Assembly (NCBI RefSeq): GCF_025993685.1
Contig: NZ_DAJPEN010000001.1
Span: 744,001 to 808,000, forward strand
Direction of reading: 5' to 3'
DNA from: Bacteroides mediterraneensis
GTDB taxonomy: Bacteria; Bacteroidota; Bacteroidia; Bacteroidales; Bacteroidaceae
Length of the DNA: 64,000 bases
The translations under genes and the position numbers were made by a program. Of the stretch, positions 7,888 to 15,366 are shown one piece after another; position 1 is the stretch's first letter, and each line of letters begins with the position of its first letter. The notes under the pieces were generated by a model. It searched no databases, was not told the origin of the DNA, and saw only the letters and a list, made by a program, of their open reading frames with translations.

Positions 7888-8232
7888 TTATACAAACGAA
7901 AAAGCCCTGCTTGTCGTGCAGGGCCTGATTCTTGTGGAACTGAAACCTTTGGAATGTCTGTTTGTATGGTATCTCCATGTCTCAAGCAGATAATCCTTGG
8001 TTCCCTTGATACTTCCGTGTACCATACATCCTTTTTCATCATACAGGTAGCAGGTGTTAAGGAGAACCGGTATGCCGTCATGCACCTTGTACATGTGCAG
8101 CTCAATATCATTCTTTATGGCGGCAGACTTTTCCTTTTCCACTTTTCTGTGTATGGCTTTTCTGACCTCGCCGATATGAGGAGAGGTATAGCCGATTATT
8201 TCCGAATGGAATGCAAACTGATATTTTTCCAT
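7888..8232 (-). CDS. Small hypothetical protein whose 3' end overlaps a terminator
   Basis: A 114-residue protein with a plausible N-terminal core (HSEIIGYTSPHIGEVRKAIHRKVEKEKS; YKVHDGIPVLLNTCYLYDEKG). The family is not recognised. The last dozen codons are formed by a perfect 7-bp GC-rich hairpin and its T-run, and the stop lies beyond the T-run. Either the hairpin is not an efficient terminator or the true end of this gene was lost and a spurious tail is being read. The preceding small gene (8248-8403) is 15 bases upstream. Confidence 0.55.
   Translation of the reverse strand: MEKYQFAFHSEIIGYTSPHIGEVRKAIHRKVEKEKSAAIKNDIELHMYKVHDGIPVLLNTCYLYDEKGCMVHGSIKGTKDYLLETWRYHTNRHSKGFSSTRIRPCTTSRAFSFV
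7895..7926 (-). terminator. Terminator-like hairpin inside the end of an ORF
   Basis: On the minus strand GCCCTGC (7924-7918) pairs perfectly with GCAGGGC (7910-7904) across seven bases and is followed by TTTTT (7903-7899). The stop codon of the ORF it lies in is at 7888-7890, which is downstream of the predicted release point. Confidence 0.6.
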
Positions 8233-8247
8233 AACACTTTGTCCGTA

Positions 8248-8403
8248 TTAAAATTCTGATATAAGTTCATCTTCATATACCTCCAGTTCAAGACCGCTCT
8301 CGACAATCCTGACCAGCCAGCGGCATTCCAGTCTTTCCATCAGTTCGACGGCACGGTATCCCTTATAGGGACGTCTCAGAAATACAATGTCTCCGGTTTT
8401 CAT
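8248..8403 (-). CDS. 51-residue protein, small beta-type
   Basis: This short frame runs from ATG 8403 to TAA 8248 and translates to a protein starting MKTGDIVFLRRPYKGYRA and ending YEDELISEF. It fills the gap between 8232 and 8419, is in line with the operon and has no stop until its end. GDIVFLRRPYKGYRAVELME looks like a small beta-barrel such as a KOW/SH3-like fold, but this is only a pattern impression. Function is unknown. It is supported by position, codon pattern and lack of a competing gene. Confidence 0.6.
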   Translation of the reverse strand: MKTGDIVFLRRPYKGYRAVELMERLECRWLVRIVESGLELEVYEDELISEF

Positions 8404-8418
8404 ATTTGTTCCTCCTTT

Positions 8419-9036
8419 TTATTGTGCGTAGATTGTTTCTATCAGTTCTGCATCCGTAAGATAGCGCAGTTCCTGTGTGGAGCAGAACAGGCAGATGACA
8501 TCCAGCAGTTCATATGCCGCAGCATCCAGGTTCCGTACTCCTTCGATCAGAGATTCTTCCAGTTCCTTGCTTGAAACAAGATATATTCCGTGAATGTCTT
8601 GAACAGTTCTCAAAGGGAAATGTCTTTCCTGATAGATGATGTCCTTTATCATGTCATTCTGTGGTGGCAGTTTGGCGCTGATTGTCTTGAACTGTTCGGG
8701 TGCGAGTTCCTTCAACCTGTCAGGATTGAAGCGGAACATTCTGAATCCCTGATATTCAAATCCGGCAGGTTCTGCTATTCTGTTACTGGTCAGGAAATCA
8801 TGCACATGTCTGTTGCAGTCCCGGTTGTCCACATAGGCATGGAACGGGGGAAGGGAATTGAGGTTGACGGTGATGTCCGTGTAGGATTCCCAGCATTCCG
8901 GATTCTCCTTAGACCGGGATTCAAGTCCTACATACAGATTGTCATTGTCGATATAACTGTTAAGGACGAGTCTGACCTCAATGCGCTCAGCCGGATCTGT
9001 GGCTGTTTTCCAGTATAGAGTGTTCGATTTGTTCAT
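8419..9036 (-). CDS. DUF4313-like mobile-element protein
   Basis: A 205-residue protein. The first 110 residues resemble DUF4313 proteins of Bacteroides elements: ERIEVRLVLNSYIDNDNLYVGLES, TDITVNLNSLPPFHAYVD and later FRMFRFNPDRLKEL. The last 80 residues (LPPQNDMIKDIIYQERHF onwards) form a different, unrecognised helical part. I prefer ATG 9036 because family-like sequence begins there. An in-frame ATG at 9072 would add twelve residues. It sits in the minus-strand series downstream of 9093-9971 and its function is unknown. Confidence 0.65.
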   Translation of the reverse strand: MNKSNTLYWKTATDPAERIEVRLVLNSYIDNDNLYVGLESRSKENPECWESYTDITVNLNSLPPFHAYVDNRDCNRHVHDFLTSNRIAEPAGFEYQGFRMFRFNPDRLKELAPEQFKTISAKLPPQNDMIKDIIYQERHFPLRTVQDIHGIYLVSSKELEESLIEGVRNLDAAAYELLDVICLFCSTQELRYLTDAELIETIYAQ

Positions 9037-9092
9037 ACTTGTATTGTTTTTATGAGGGAATACGGCAGTCATTCTATCGCATTCCCCGAATG

Positions 9093-9971
9093 TTATGATT
9101 TGATATTTATTTGTTCCTGTGCGGATTCTTTTTTCACTGTCCTCAATCTTTTTAGAAGATACAGGAAATATTCACGGTCATAGATCCGGAAAAGAAATTC
9201 CTCTGATGTCTCCTTGATATGTCCGATGAAAGTTGCGGATTCCCTGCCGGGAGGATATTGAAAGAAATGTCCGTCGGAAACAAGAGTGAGCTTCTTTCCT
9301 GATACATGGTCTATCAGTTTATCCGGAGTTGCGTAATGTCCTTTCCCTTTATAGAACTGATAATGGTTCCGGCGAAGACTTTTCAGGGTATTCGCCATGT
9401 CCGTCCTTGCTTGTCTGGAATCTGATTGGATGACAAGGTTGCAGATGAATGCGGGCTGTTTTCCGTCCAGTGAAAAATAATAGGGAATGAGTCTGGTTCC
9501 GCTGATTGTTTTGCTTGTTTCCTCTTTTGAGATTACGGCTTTCCGGTTGATGATTTCCATGTGACGGTCTATCTGACTGTCCAGTTCGGATTGCGGAGTA
9601 AGTACGGAGCGCAGGCCCTTGAAATATCTTCCTTGACGGGTAAAGCAGAAAGAGTACATATTTCCGTAATACGGTTCTCCTACAAAGAACGAGTTTTGTC
9701 TCATGCGCAAGGGTGGCAGTACATCCAGCAGGTCATAGTAATCTTCTTCGGTGATTTCCTTGAACGGTTCGGACAGGGACTGATGGTATAGCCGCAGTTT
9801 CTTATCCATCTCAGAAGGTGTTACTGCTTTCAGATAGGGATTGTTTTCCCGTATGCGCAGTTCTTCGATTGTTTCCCCACCATAGTCATTATGGAATCCG
9901 TCACTCATACTTGTCAGGCATGTTCCGTCGAAGTAGCGGGAATCGATTACATATTTCAATCGGTCTTTCAT
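9093..9971 (-). CDS. Accessory protein of integrative element, family not recognised
   Basis: A 292-residue soluble protein beginning MKDRLKYVIDSRYFDG. No signal peptide or membrane segment is seen, and I do not recognise the family. Visible parts are an acidic helix with EITEEDYYDLLDVLPP, a central FCFTRQGRYFKGLRS and a basic region with LKSLRRNHYQFYKGKGHY. It starts 3 bases after the stop of 9975-11144, so both are on one transcript and probably act in the same process. Confidence 0.68.
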   Translation of the reverse strand: MKDRLKYVIDSRYFDGTCLTSMSDGFHNDYGGETIEELRIRENNPYLKAVTPSEMDKKLRLYHQSLSEPFKEITEEDYYDLLDVLPPLRMRQNSFFVGEPYYGNMYSFCFTRQGRYFKGLRSVLTPQSELDSQIDRHMEIINRKAVISKEETSKTISGTRLIPYYFSLDGKQPAFICNLVIQSDSRQARTDMANTLKSLRRNHYQFYKGKGHYATPDKLIDHVSGKKLTLVSDGHFFQYPPGRESATFIGHIKETSEEFLFRIYDREYFLYLLKRLRTVKKESAQEQINIKS

Positions 9972-9974
9972 GTC

Positions 9975-11144
9975 TTATAGGTTTTGAAGGTTCAACACTC
10001 TTTTGACTGCATATACGGCATTCTGTGTAAGTTGCCGTTGCCATGCCTGGTATCTCGGTGACCATTTGAAACCGTATGATTTCAGTTCCTTGCGCCTCTG
10101 GTCATCCGGAATACTGTCAAACAGGATTTGCAGGCGGTCTGCCTCATAGTTCCATACCAGCGTTCCGCCTTCAAATTTCAGTTCACGGTTTTCCCGTTCT
10201 CTGATTTCCTGAAGTTTCAGTCTGGCCTGGCGTGCCATTTCCGGCAGTTGGAAGAAACGGTTCCGCGGAGTGATAACCGGTTTCTTGCATTGCGCATTGA
10301 AGTCTGTAATGAAGTCTACCGCTTTCTGTACGATTTCCACTTCTCCTTTTCCTGCATAGGTGCTTACCTTATTAAGGATACTGCTGACGAACAGGGCACG
10401 GCTGTATCCTCTTGCCTTACCTGTATCAATATCATGAATGGTCTGTGCGCTGCTTGCAATGTCACGCTTCAGGCGGTTCCATGCCTCTTCCTGCTTCTGT
10501 TCTTCCGGTTTGGCAGCCTCTTTCATCCTTTCCATGGCAGCCTTGAAGCGGTTACGCCAGTCGTGGAATTCATCAAATCTGTTCTGGTATGCATCCAAGG
10601 CCTTGTTGTTGCGCTGGCAGTTGAATTTGGCAGGCCCTGTCACCATCGGGCTGGCACATCGTGAGAGACTGCCCAGCAAGGCGGAGAACTTGCTATGGTA
10701 TGCACTGACATACTCGTTCTGCTTTTCTTCCGGAATCTGTTTCAGATCCTCTACAAGTTGTTTTTCATATTGCATGATGTCTGTTTCCGCCCTTGCTTCA
10801 GGTTCGAAGGAACTCCATCTGTATGCGTTGTATGCAGCATCAAGCAGGTCTTCCAGATAGCCGGGATACAGGAATTCCACAGCTTCCCATTTTTCAAATT
10901 CAGACGGATGAAGTTCTGTTTCTCCGTCTGCCGCTTCGATTGTGTGTACATAGGAGCCCATTCCCGTACAGCGTTTACGGAAATGAAAAAGGACGGCTTC
11001 GTCATCCGTCCCTTGTTCTCTGATTTTCTTCACTCGGTAAGCATTCTTTCTTGTCAACATGATAACCGTCTGTTTTCCGGTCTTGTCCTTCATGAGGCCT
11101 GCTACTGTACCTTCACATACCTTCTTTCCAACTTCTTCAGTCAT
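9975..11144 (-). CDS. Conserved integrative-element protein with GFKWSPR end domain
   Basis: A 389-residue protein with a long helical, charged middle (about 120-340). It ends in a distinct domain with IPDDQRRKELKSYGFKWSPR followed by AWQRQLT. That end domain recurs in large plasmid and conjugative-transposon proteins of Bacteroidota. Its function is not established. It is the first gene of the minus-strand series, with the second copy of the structured repeat about 90 bases upstream. It has no catalytic motif that I can identify. Confidence 0.7.
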   Translation of the reverse strand: MTEEVGKKVCEGTVAGLMKDKTGKQTVIMLTRKNAYRVKKIREQGTDDEAVLFHFRKRCTGMGSYVHTIEAADGETELHPSEFEKWEAVEFLYPGYLEDLLDAAYNAYRWSSFEPEARAETDIMQYEKQLVEDLKQIPEEKQNEYVSAYHSKFSALLGSLSRCASPMVTGPAKFNCQRNNKALDAYQNRFDEFHDWRNRFKAAMERMKEAAKPEEQKQEEAWNRLKRDIASSAQTIHDIDTGKARGYSRALFVSSILNKVSTYAGKGEVEIVQKAVDFITDFNAQCKKPVITPRNRFFQLPEMARQARLKLQEIRERENRELKFEGGTLVWNYEADRLQILFDSIPDDQRRKELKSYGFKWSPRYQAWQRQLTQNAVYAVKRVLNLQNL

Positions 11145-11232
11145 ATTCTTTTATTTAAATTAGACATGACCGGCTCCGTGGAGCCAGTATTTCAATTTCT
11201 TACTGGCCCGGCTGTTCTTTGCCAATGACCGG

Positions 11233-11314
11233 TGCAAGGCTTGGCGGAAAAAAAAACCGGAGCGAAGCGAGGATGATTTTTTTCCAGCCAACCAGCCCGA
11301 CAGGGCCGCCTTGC
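11233..11314. repeat. 82-bp structured repeat, copy 2
   Basis: It differs from the copy at 6358-6439 at four positions and has the same complementary ends (TGCAAGGC and GCCTTGC). It lies upstream of the first minus-strand accessory gene. The two copies bracket the gene group 6565-11144 in direct orientation. The rest of the gap 11145-11789 holds a T-arm-like fragment, a terminator and the fucR promoter, and no further gene that I can support. Confidence 0.85.
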
Positions 11315-11616
11315 ACAGTCAGTGGCAAAGGGCGATATTTGCTGTAAGAAATGAAATAATGATGTATCTTTTTTAAGAGATAGAATAATATTAATTACTG
11401 AAGGTAATTCCTTATTATACTTAGCTATTCATATCATAGTTTTGAATCTTTCTTTTTTAGGTTTTTATAGGAATTTTCAATGGAAAATATTATTTTTGCA
11501 GGGAGACATACAAGATGCAATTTATAGCATAATCCTGAATTTGAAAACGGACTTATTCATGGGACTATAAAGTTTTATAGAGAATATTTGATTGATTTTC
11601 AGAATATAAAATAAAA

Positions 11617-11640
11617 GGTTCGACTCCCTGAGGGTGTACG
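11617..11640 (+). other. tRNA T-arm-like fragment, possible attachment site
   Basis: GGTTCGACTCCC followed by TGAGGGTGTA has the form of a tRNA T-loop and 3' acceptor strand. No matching 5' half is present: the bases before it are AT-rich and do not complete the T-stem. A strong terminator begins four bases later. This is what remains when an element integrates into the 3' end of a tRNA-like gene. The reading is an inference from pattern only. Confidence 0.35.
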
Positions 11641-11644
11641 AAGG

Positions 11645-11680
11645 ATGGTTTTAGGGATTTCCCCCTGAAACCATTTTTTT
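11645..11680 (+). terminator. Rho-independent terminator
   Basis: ATGGTTTTAGGG (11645-11656) pairs with CCCTGAAACCAT (11663-11674, one G-T pair) and runs into seven T. No complete plus-strand gene precedes it within the element region, so it may be the original terminator of a displaced RNA gene. Confidence 0.8.
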
Positions 11681-11724
11681 GTTCCCAATTTTTCCTTTAT
11701 CTGTTTTTAAACATAAAGCATTCT

Positions 11725-11780
11725 TTTGTGGTTTTACATAAAATCTTTTCCTTTGTATCAGCATAGTTCAGCACAGATAA
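11725..11780 (+). promoter_or_regulatory. fucR promoter with candidate FucR operator
   Basis: A TTTG (11725-11728) and a TTCCTTTG (11748-11755) are 19 bases apart, close to the Bacteroides -33/-7 form. Directly after comes the 23-bp segment 11758-11780, which begins TCAGCATAGTTCAGCACAG and contains the direct repeat TCAGCATAG-T-TCAGCACAG with a 10-bp period. The same segment recurs before fucI with 19 of 23 positions identical. Its location over the expected start site suggests autorepression. Confidence 0.6.
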
Positions 11781-11789
11781 TGCATTGAT

Positions 11790-12776
11790 ATGGATAAGAA
11801 TAGACAATTTGGGAAACAGTCCACGAAGGTAAAGCAACTGTCGGATTTAATCGAACAGGACATCTTGATGGGAAAGTATCGGACGGATACGGGTTTGCCT
11901 TCTATCAATGCGTTGAGCAGAACCTACCATGTGTCGCGTGATACGGTATTTAAAGCTTTTGCCGACTTGCGTGAAAGGCGTTTGATTGATTCTACCCCAG
12001 GCAAGGGCTATTACGTCATAAACCGGCAAGAGAAAATATTTCTGTTGCTGGATGAGTATTCTCCGTTTAAGAATACCTTATATAATAGTTTTGTCAAGAA
12101 GCTTTCAGTTTCGTATAAGGTAGACCTTTGGTTTCATCAGTATAATGAACATATATTTAATACCATCTTGCGGGAAGCCATTGGGAGATATAATTATTAT
12201 GTAGTCATGAATTTTGACAATGAAAGGTTTTCTCCTTTGTTCGATAAGATTCCTTCTTCCAGACTTTTACTACTCGACTTTGGCAAGTTTGAGAAAGGAA
12301 GCCATTCTTACATTTGTCAGAATTTCGATGAGGCATTTTATAAAGCGCTGTCAGAATTGTCCGCACGTTTGAAGCGTTATCGTAAAATCGTGTTCCAGCT
12401 TCCTCAAGAATCTAAGCATCCCCATTCTTCCATACAGAGTTTTGAAGCTTATTGCCGTGACAATCATTTTTGGGCGGATGTGATACAAGATGAAGAGATT
12501 CCGGAAATAGAAAAGGGGGTTGTATACGTTGTTATCCGGCAAACAGACGTGGTGAACGTCATCAAGCGGAGTAGGGAGAGAAGATTGAAGTGTGGGGTTG
12601 ATTTTGGATTGATTGCCTATAACGATACGCCCGCTTATGAAGTGATAGATGAGGGAATTACGGCACTTAGCATTAACTGGGAAGAAATGGGGCAGAAGGC
12701 AGCTCATTTTATTTTGACAGGTGAAGGCGTACAGGAATTTCTTCCTACGGAAGTGCATCTTCGATGTTCTGTTTGA
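11790..12776 (+). CDS. fucR: FucR, GntR-type regulator of fucose use
   Basis: A 328-residue transcription factor. The N-terminal GntR winged helix covers about residues 12-80 and has the characteristic GLPSINALSRTYHVSRDTVFKAFADL and PGKGYYV. A LacI/periplasmic-binding-like effector domain follows (about 95-328, ending FLPTEVHLRCSV). In Bacteroides a gene of this type heads the fucose operon, and its product senses L-fucose and controls fuc and host-glycan signalling genes. The gene order here (fucR, fucI, fucA, fucK, fucP) is the same. A repeated candidate operator lies before fucR and before fucI. The 107-base gap to fucI allows for its own control. Confidence 0.9.
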   Translation: MDKNRQFGKQSTKVKQLSDLIEQDILMGKYRTDTGLPSINALSRTYHVSRDTVFKAFADLRERRLIDSTPGKGYYVINRQEKIFLLLDEYSPFKNTLYNSFVKKLSVSYKVDLWFHQYNEHIFNTILREAIGRYNYYVVMNFDNERFSPLFDKIPSSRLLLLDFGKFEKGSHSYICQNFDEAFYKALSELSARLKRYRKIVFQLPQESKHPHSSIQSFEAYCRDNHFWADVIQDEEIPEIEKGVVYVVIRQTDVVNVIKRSRERRLKCGVDFGLIAYNDTPAYEVIDEGITALSINWEEMGQKAAHFILTGEGVQEFLPTEVHLRCSV

Positions 12777-12809
12777 TAAAATGACAGAAATGTTTTTTGT
12801 ATTGCAACT

Positions 12810-12869
12810 TCAGCACAGTTCAGTATGGATAAATGAAAAATACAGATAAAAAATAGAAGTTTAACTTTG
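12810..12869 (+). promoter_or_regulatory. fucI upstream operator and possible promoter
   Basis: The segment 12810-12832 begins TCAGCACAGTTCAGTATGG and matches the fucR upstream segment at 19 of 23 positions. A perfect TAACTTTG (-7 type) lies at 12862-12869, but no TTTG is correctly placed upstream and the leader would be only about 8 bases. The operator match is firmer than the promoter call. Confidence 0.55.
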
Positions 12870-12883
12870 TAAAGAATCGAAAC

Positions 12884-14656
12884 ATGAAAAATTATCCGAA
12901 AATTGGGATTCGTCCCACCATCGACGGACGTCAGGGTGGCGTTCGTGAAAGCCTTGAAGAAAAGACTATGAATCTGGCTAAAGCCGTTGCCGAATTGATT
13001 TCTTCCAATCTGAGAAACGGTGATGGAAGTCCCGTGGAATGTGTAATTGCAGATTCTACCATCGGGCGAGTAGCTGAAAGTGCAGCTTGTGCCGAAAAAT
13101 TTGAACGTGAAGGGGTGGGAGCTACTATTACGGTCACTTCCTGCTGGTGTTATGGGGCTGAAACAATGGATATGAATCCTTACTATCCGAAGGCTGTGTG
13201 GGGATTCAATGGAACGGAAAGACCGGGAGCGGTGTATCTGGCAGCGGTGTTGGCCGGACATGCACAGAAAGGATTACCGGCATTTGGCATTTACGGTCAT
13301 GATGTGCAAGATATAGAAGACAACACTATTCCGGCTGATGTAGCCGAAAAGATTCTGCGCTTTGCCCGTGCGGCTCAGGCAGTGGCAACCATGAGAGGAA
13401 AGTCCTATCTTTCGATGGGTAGCGTGTCCATGGGAATTGCCGGTTCGATTGTAAATCCGGATTTCTTCCAGGAATATTTGGGTATGCGTTGTGAATCAGT
13501 GGATTTGACCGAGATTATCCGCCGTATGACCGAAGGAATTTACGATAAGGAGGAATATGCCAAGGCGATGGCATGGACTGAAAAGTATTGTAAAAAGAAT
13601 GAAGGAAAGGATTTCAACGTGGAAGCAAAGGTCAAGACACGTGCCGAAAAAGATGCCGACTGGGAGTTTATCGTGAAAATGACGATTATCATGCGCGATT
13701 TGATGACTGGAAATTCGAAACTCAAGGAATTGGGATTCAAGGAAGAGGCATTGGGACACAATGCCATTGCAGCCGGTTTCCAGGGCCAGCGCCAGTGGAC
13801 AGACTTTTATCCCAATGGGGATTTCTCGGAAGCATTGCTGAATACGTCTTTTGATTGGAACGGCATTCGTGAGGCTTACGTGGTAGCAACAGAAAATGAT
13901 GCTTGCAATGGAGTAGCCATGCTCTTCGGCCATTTGTTGACCAACCGTGCACAGATTTTCTCTGATGTACGTACCTACTGGAGTCCGGAAGCCGTGAAAC
14001 GTGTGACAGGTAAGGAACTGACCGGACTGGCACAGAATGGCATTATTCATTTGATTAATTCCGGAGCTACCACATTGGATGGTACAGGACAGCAGACCGA
14101 TGCCAATGGCCATCCGGCGATGAAGCCGTCTTGGGAAATTACGGAAGGCGAAGTGGAAAAATGCCTGGAGGCAACCACTTGGTATCCGGCCAACAGAGAC
14201 TATTTCCGTGGCGGTGGTTTCTCTTCCAATTTCTTGTCGAAGGGAGGCATGCCTGTCACCATGAGCCGCTTGAACCTGATTAAAGGGCTGGGTCCGGTTC
14301 TTCAGATAGCAGAGGGATGGACGGTGGAAATTGATCCGGAAATCCATAAGCTGCTGGATGAGCGTACCGACCGTACATGGCCGACTACTTGGTTCGTACC
14401 CCGCCTGTGCGACAAACCGGCTTTCAAGGATGTTTATTCTGTCATGAATAATTGGGGAGCTAATCATGGAGCCATCAGTTACGGACACATTGGTCAGGAT
14501 TTGATTACGCTGGCTTCTATTCTGCGTATTCCGGTTTGCATGCACAATGTGGAAGATGACAAGATTTTCCGTCCCGCCGCATGGAATGCATTTGGTATGG
14601 ATAAAGAAGGAGCTGATTACCGGGCATGTCAGAATTACGGTCCTATTTATAAATAA
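12884..14656 (+). CDS. fucI: L-fucose isomerase FucI
   Basis: This enzyme converts L-fucose to L-fuculose in the cytoplasm (EC 5.3.1.25), the first step of fucose catabolism. It also accepts D-arabinose in known homologues. At 590 residues it is the usual length. Metal-binding and catalytic residues fall at the same numbers as in the E. coli enzyme: Glu337 in ATENDACN, Asp361 in FSDVRTYW and His528 in [11 protein letters not shown]. Other signatures are [18 protein letters not shown] at the start and [19 protein letters not shown]. It is followed by a strong intergenic hairpin and then by fucA. Confidence 0.97.
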   Translation: MKNYPKIGIRPTIDGRQGGVRESLEEKTMNLAKAVAELISSNLRNGDGSPVECVIADSTIGRVAESAACAEKFEREGVGATITVTSCWCYGAETMDMNPYYPKAVWGFNGTERPGAVYLAAVLAGHAQKGLPAFGIYGHDVQDIEDNTIPADVAEKILRFARAAQAVATMRGKSYLSMGSVSMGIAGSIVNPDFFQEYLGMRCESVDLTEIIRRMTEGIYDKEEYAKAMAWTEKYCKKNEGKDFNVEAKVKTRAEKDADWEFIVKMTIIMRDLMTGNSKLKELGFKEEALGHNAIAAGFQGQRQWTDFYPNGDFSEALLNTSFDWNGIREAYVVATENDACNGVAMLFGHLLTNRAQIFSDVRTYWSPEAVKRVTGKELTGLAQNGIIHLINSGATTLDGTGQQTDANGHPAMKPSWEITEGEVEKCLEATTWYPANRDYFRGGGFSSNFLSKGGMPVTMSRLNLIKGLGPVLQIAEGWTVEIDPEIHKLLDERTDRTWPTTWFVPRLCDKPAFKDVYSVMNNWGANHGAISYGHIGQDLITLASILRIPVCMHNVEDDKIFRPAAWNAFGMDKEGADYRACQNYGPIYK

Positions 14657-14669
14657 CTCATTTAATTTT

Positions 14670-14703
14670 GCCGGAACGGATGGGAGAACCCGTTTGTTCC
14701 GGC
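14670..14703 (+). other. Intercistronic hairpin fucI-fucA
   Basis: GCCGGAACGGATGGG pairs with CCCGTTTGTTCCGGC across AGAA: 15 pairs, three of them G-T. No T-run follows, so it is not a simple terminator. It lies 13 bases after the fucI stop and could protect the fucI part of the message or set the fucI:fucA ratio. Confidence 0.7.
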
Positions 14704-14727
14704 TATATATCCATTCTTGATAAGATT

Positions 14728-15366
14728 ATGATTACAAATGAACAGATTGAAGAATTTTTGAAGCAGGCTCATCGGGTAGGTGATGCCGGACTGACCGTGT
14801 GCAGCAGTGGTAATCTTTCATGGCGTGTGGGCGATGAAGTGCTGGTGTCTGGCACAGGCTCGTGGGTTCCTTCTCTGACAAAAGATAAAGTGGCAGTTTG
14901 CCGGCTGGAAAACGGAGATGTGTTGAATGGAGTAAAACCCTCCATGGAAAGTGTTTTTCATTTGGGAGTGTTGAGAGAGCGTCCCGATGTAAATGTGGTG
15001 CTTCATTTCCAGTCACCCTATGCTACTGTGGTGTCGTGCATGGAAAATACCCCCAAAGATTTTAATGTGACAGCAGAAGTGCCTTGCCATGTGGGAGCAG
15101 AGATTCCGGTCATTCCGTATTTCCGTCCGGGTTCCAAAGAATTGGCTGAGGCTGTGATTGCAGCCATGAAGTCGCATAATTCCGTATTGCTTCAGAAGCA
15201 TGGGCAGGTGGTTTGCGGAAAAGACTTTGACCAGGCTTTCGAAAGAGCGATGTTTTTTGAAATGGCGTGCCGTATCATTGTGCTTTCCGGAGGTAAATAC
15301 AAGACGTTGACAGCGGAAGAGATTGATGACCTCGACACATATATTTTAGGAAAAAAGACGAGATGA
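14728..15366 (+). CDS. fucA: L-fuculose-1-phosphate aldolase FucA
   Basis: This class II aldolase splits L-fuculose 1-phosphate into L-lactaldehyde and dihydroxyacetone phosphate. The start is ATG 14728 (212 residues). An upstream TTG in the same frame would read through the hairpin. Glu74 in SMESVFH fits the catalytic Glu. The zinc site shows His93 in VVLHFQSPYAT and His158 in LLQKHGQ, but the usual second His of the His-x-His pair is Gln95. The N-terminal GLTVCSSGNLSWR phosphate-binding region is intact. Its stop overlaps the fucK start (ATGA at 15363-15366), so translation is coupled. The operon position makes the role clear despite the altered metal ligand. Confidence 0.92.
   Translation: MITNEQIEEFLKQAHRVGDAGLTVCSSGNLSWRVGDEVLVSGTGSWVPSLTKDKVAVCRLENGDVLNGVKPSMESVFHLGVLRERPDVNVVLHFQSPYATVVSCMENTPKDFNVTAEVPCHVGAEIPVIPYFRPGSKELAEAVIAAMKSHNSVLLQKHGQVVCGKDFDQAFERAMFFEMACRIIVLSGGKYKTLTAEEIDDLDTYILGKKTR

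Noticed and set aside
11617..11640. A complete tRNA gene
   Set aside because: Only the T-loop and 3' side are present. The preceding 50 bases are AT-rich and cannot form the anticodon or D arms.
12862..12869. TAACTTTG as a certain fucI promoter
   Set aside because: There is no correctly spaced -33 element and the leader would be about 8 bases. It is kept only as a possible element beside the operator.
13496..14545. Long minus-strand frame opposite fucI (349 codons)
   Set aside because: It is a shadow of the strongly conserved fucI gene, has no neighbouring promoter and shows no recognisable protein features.
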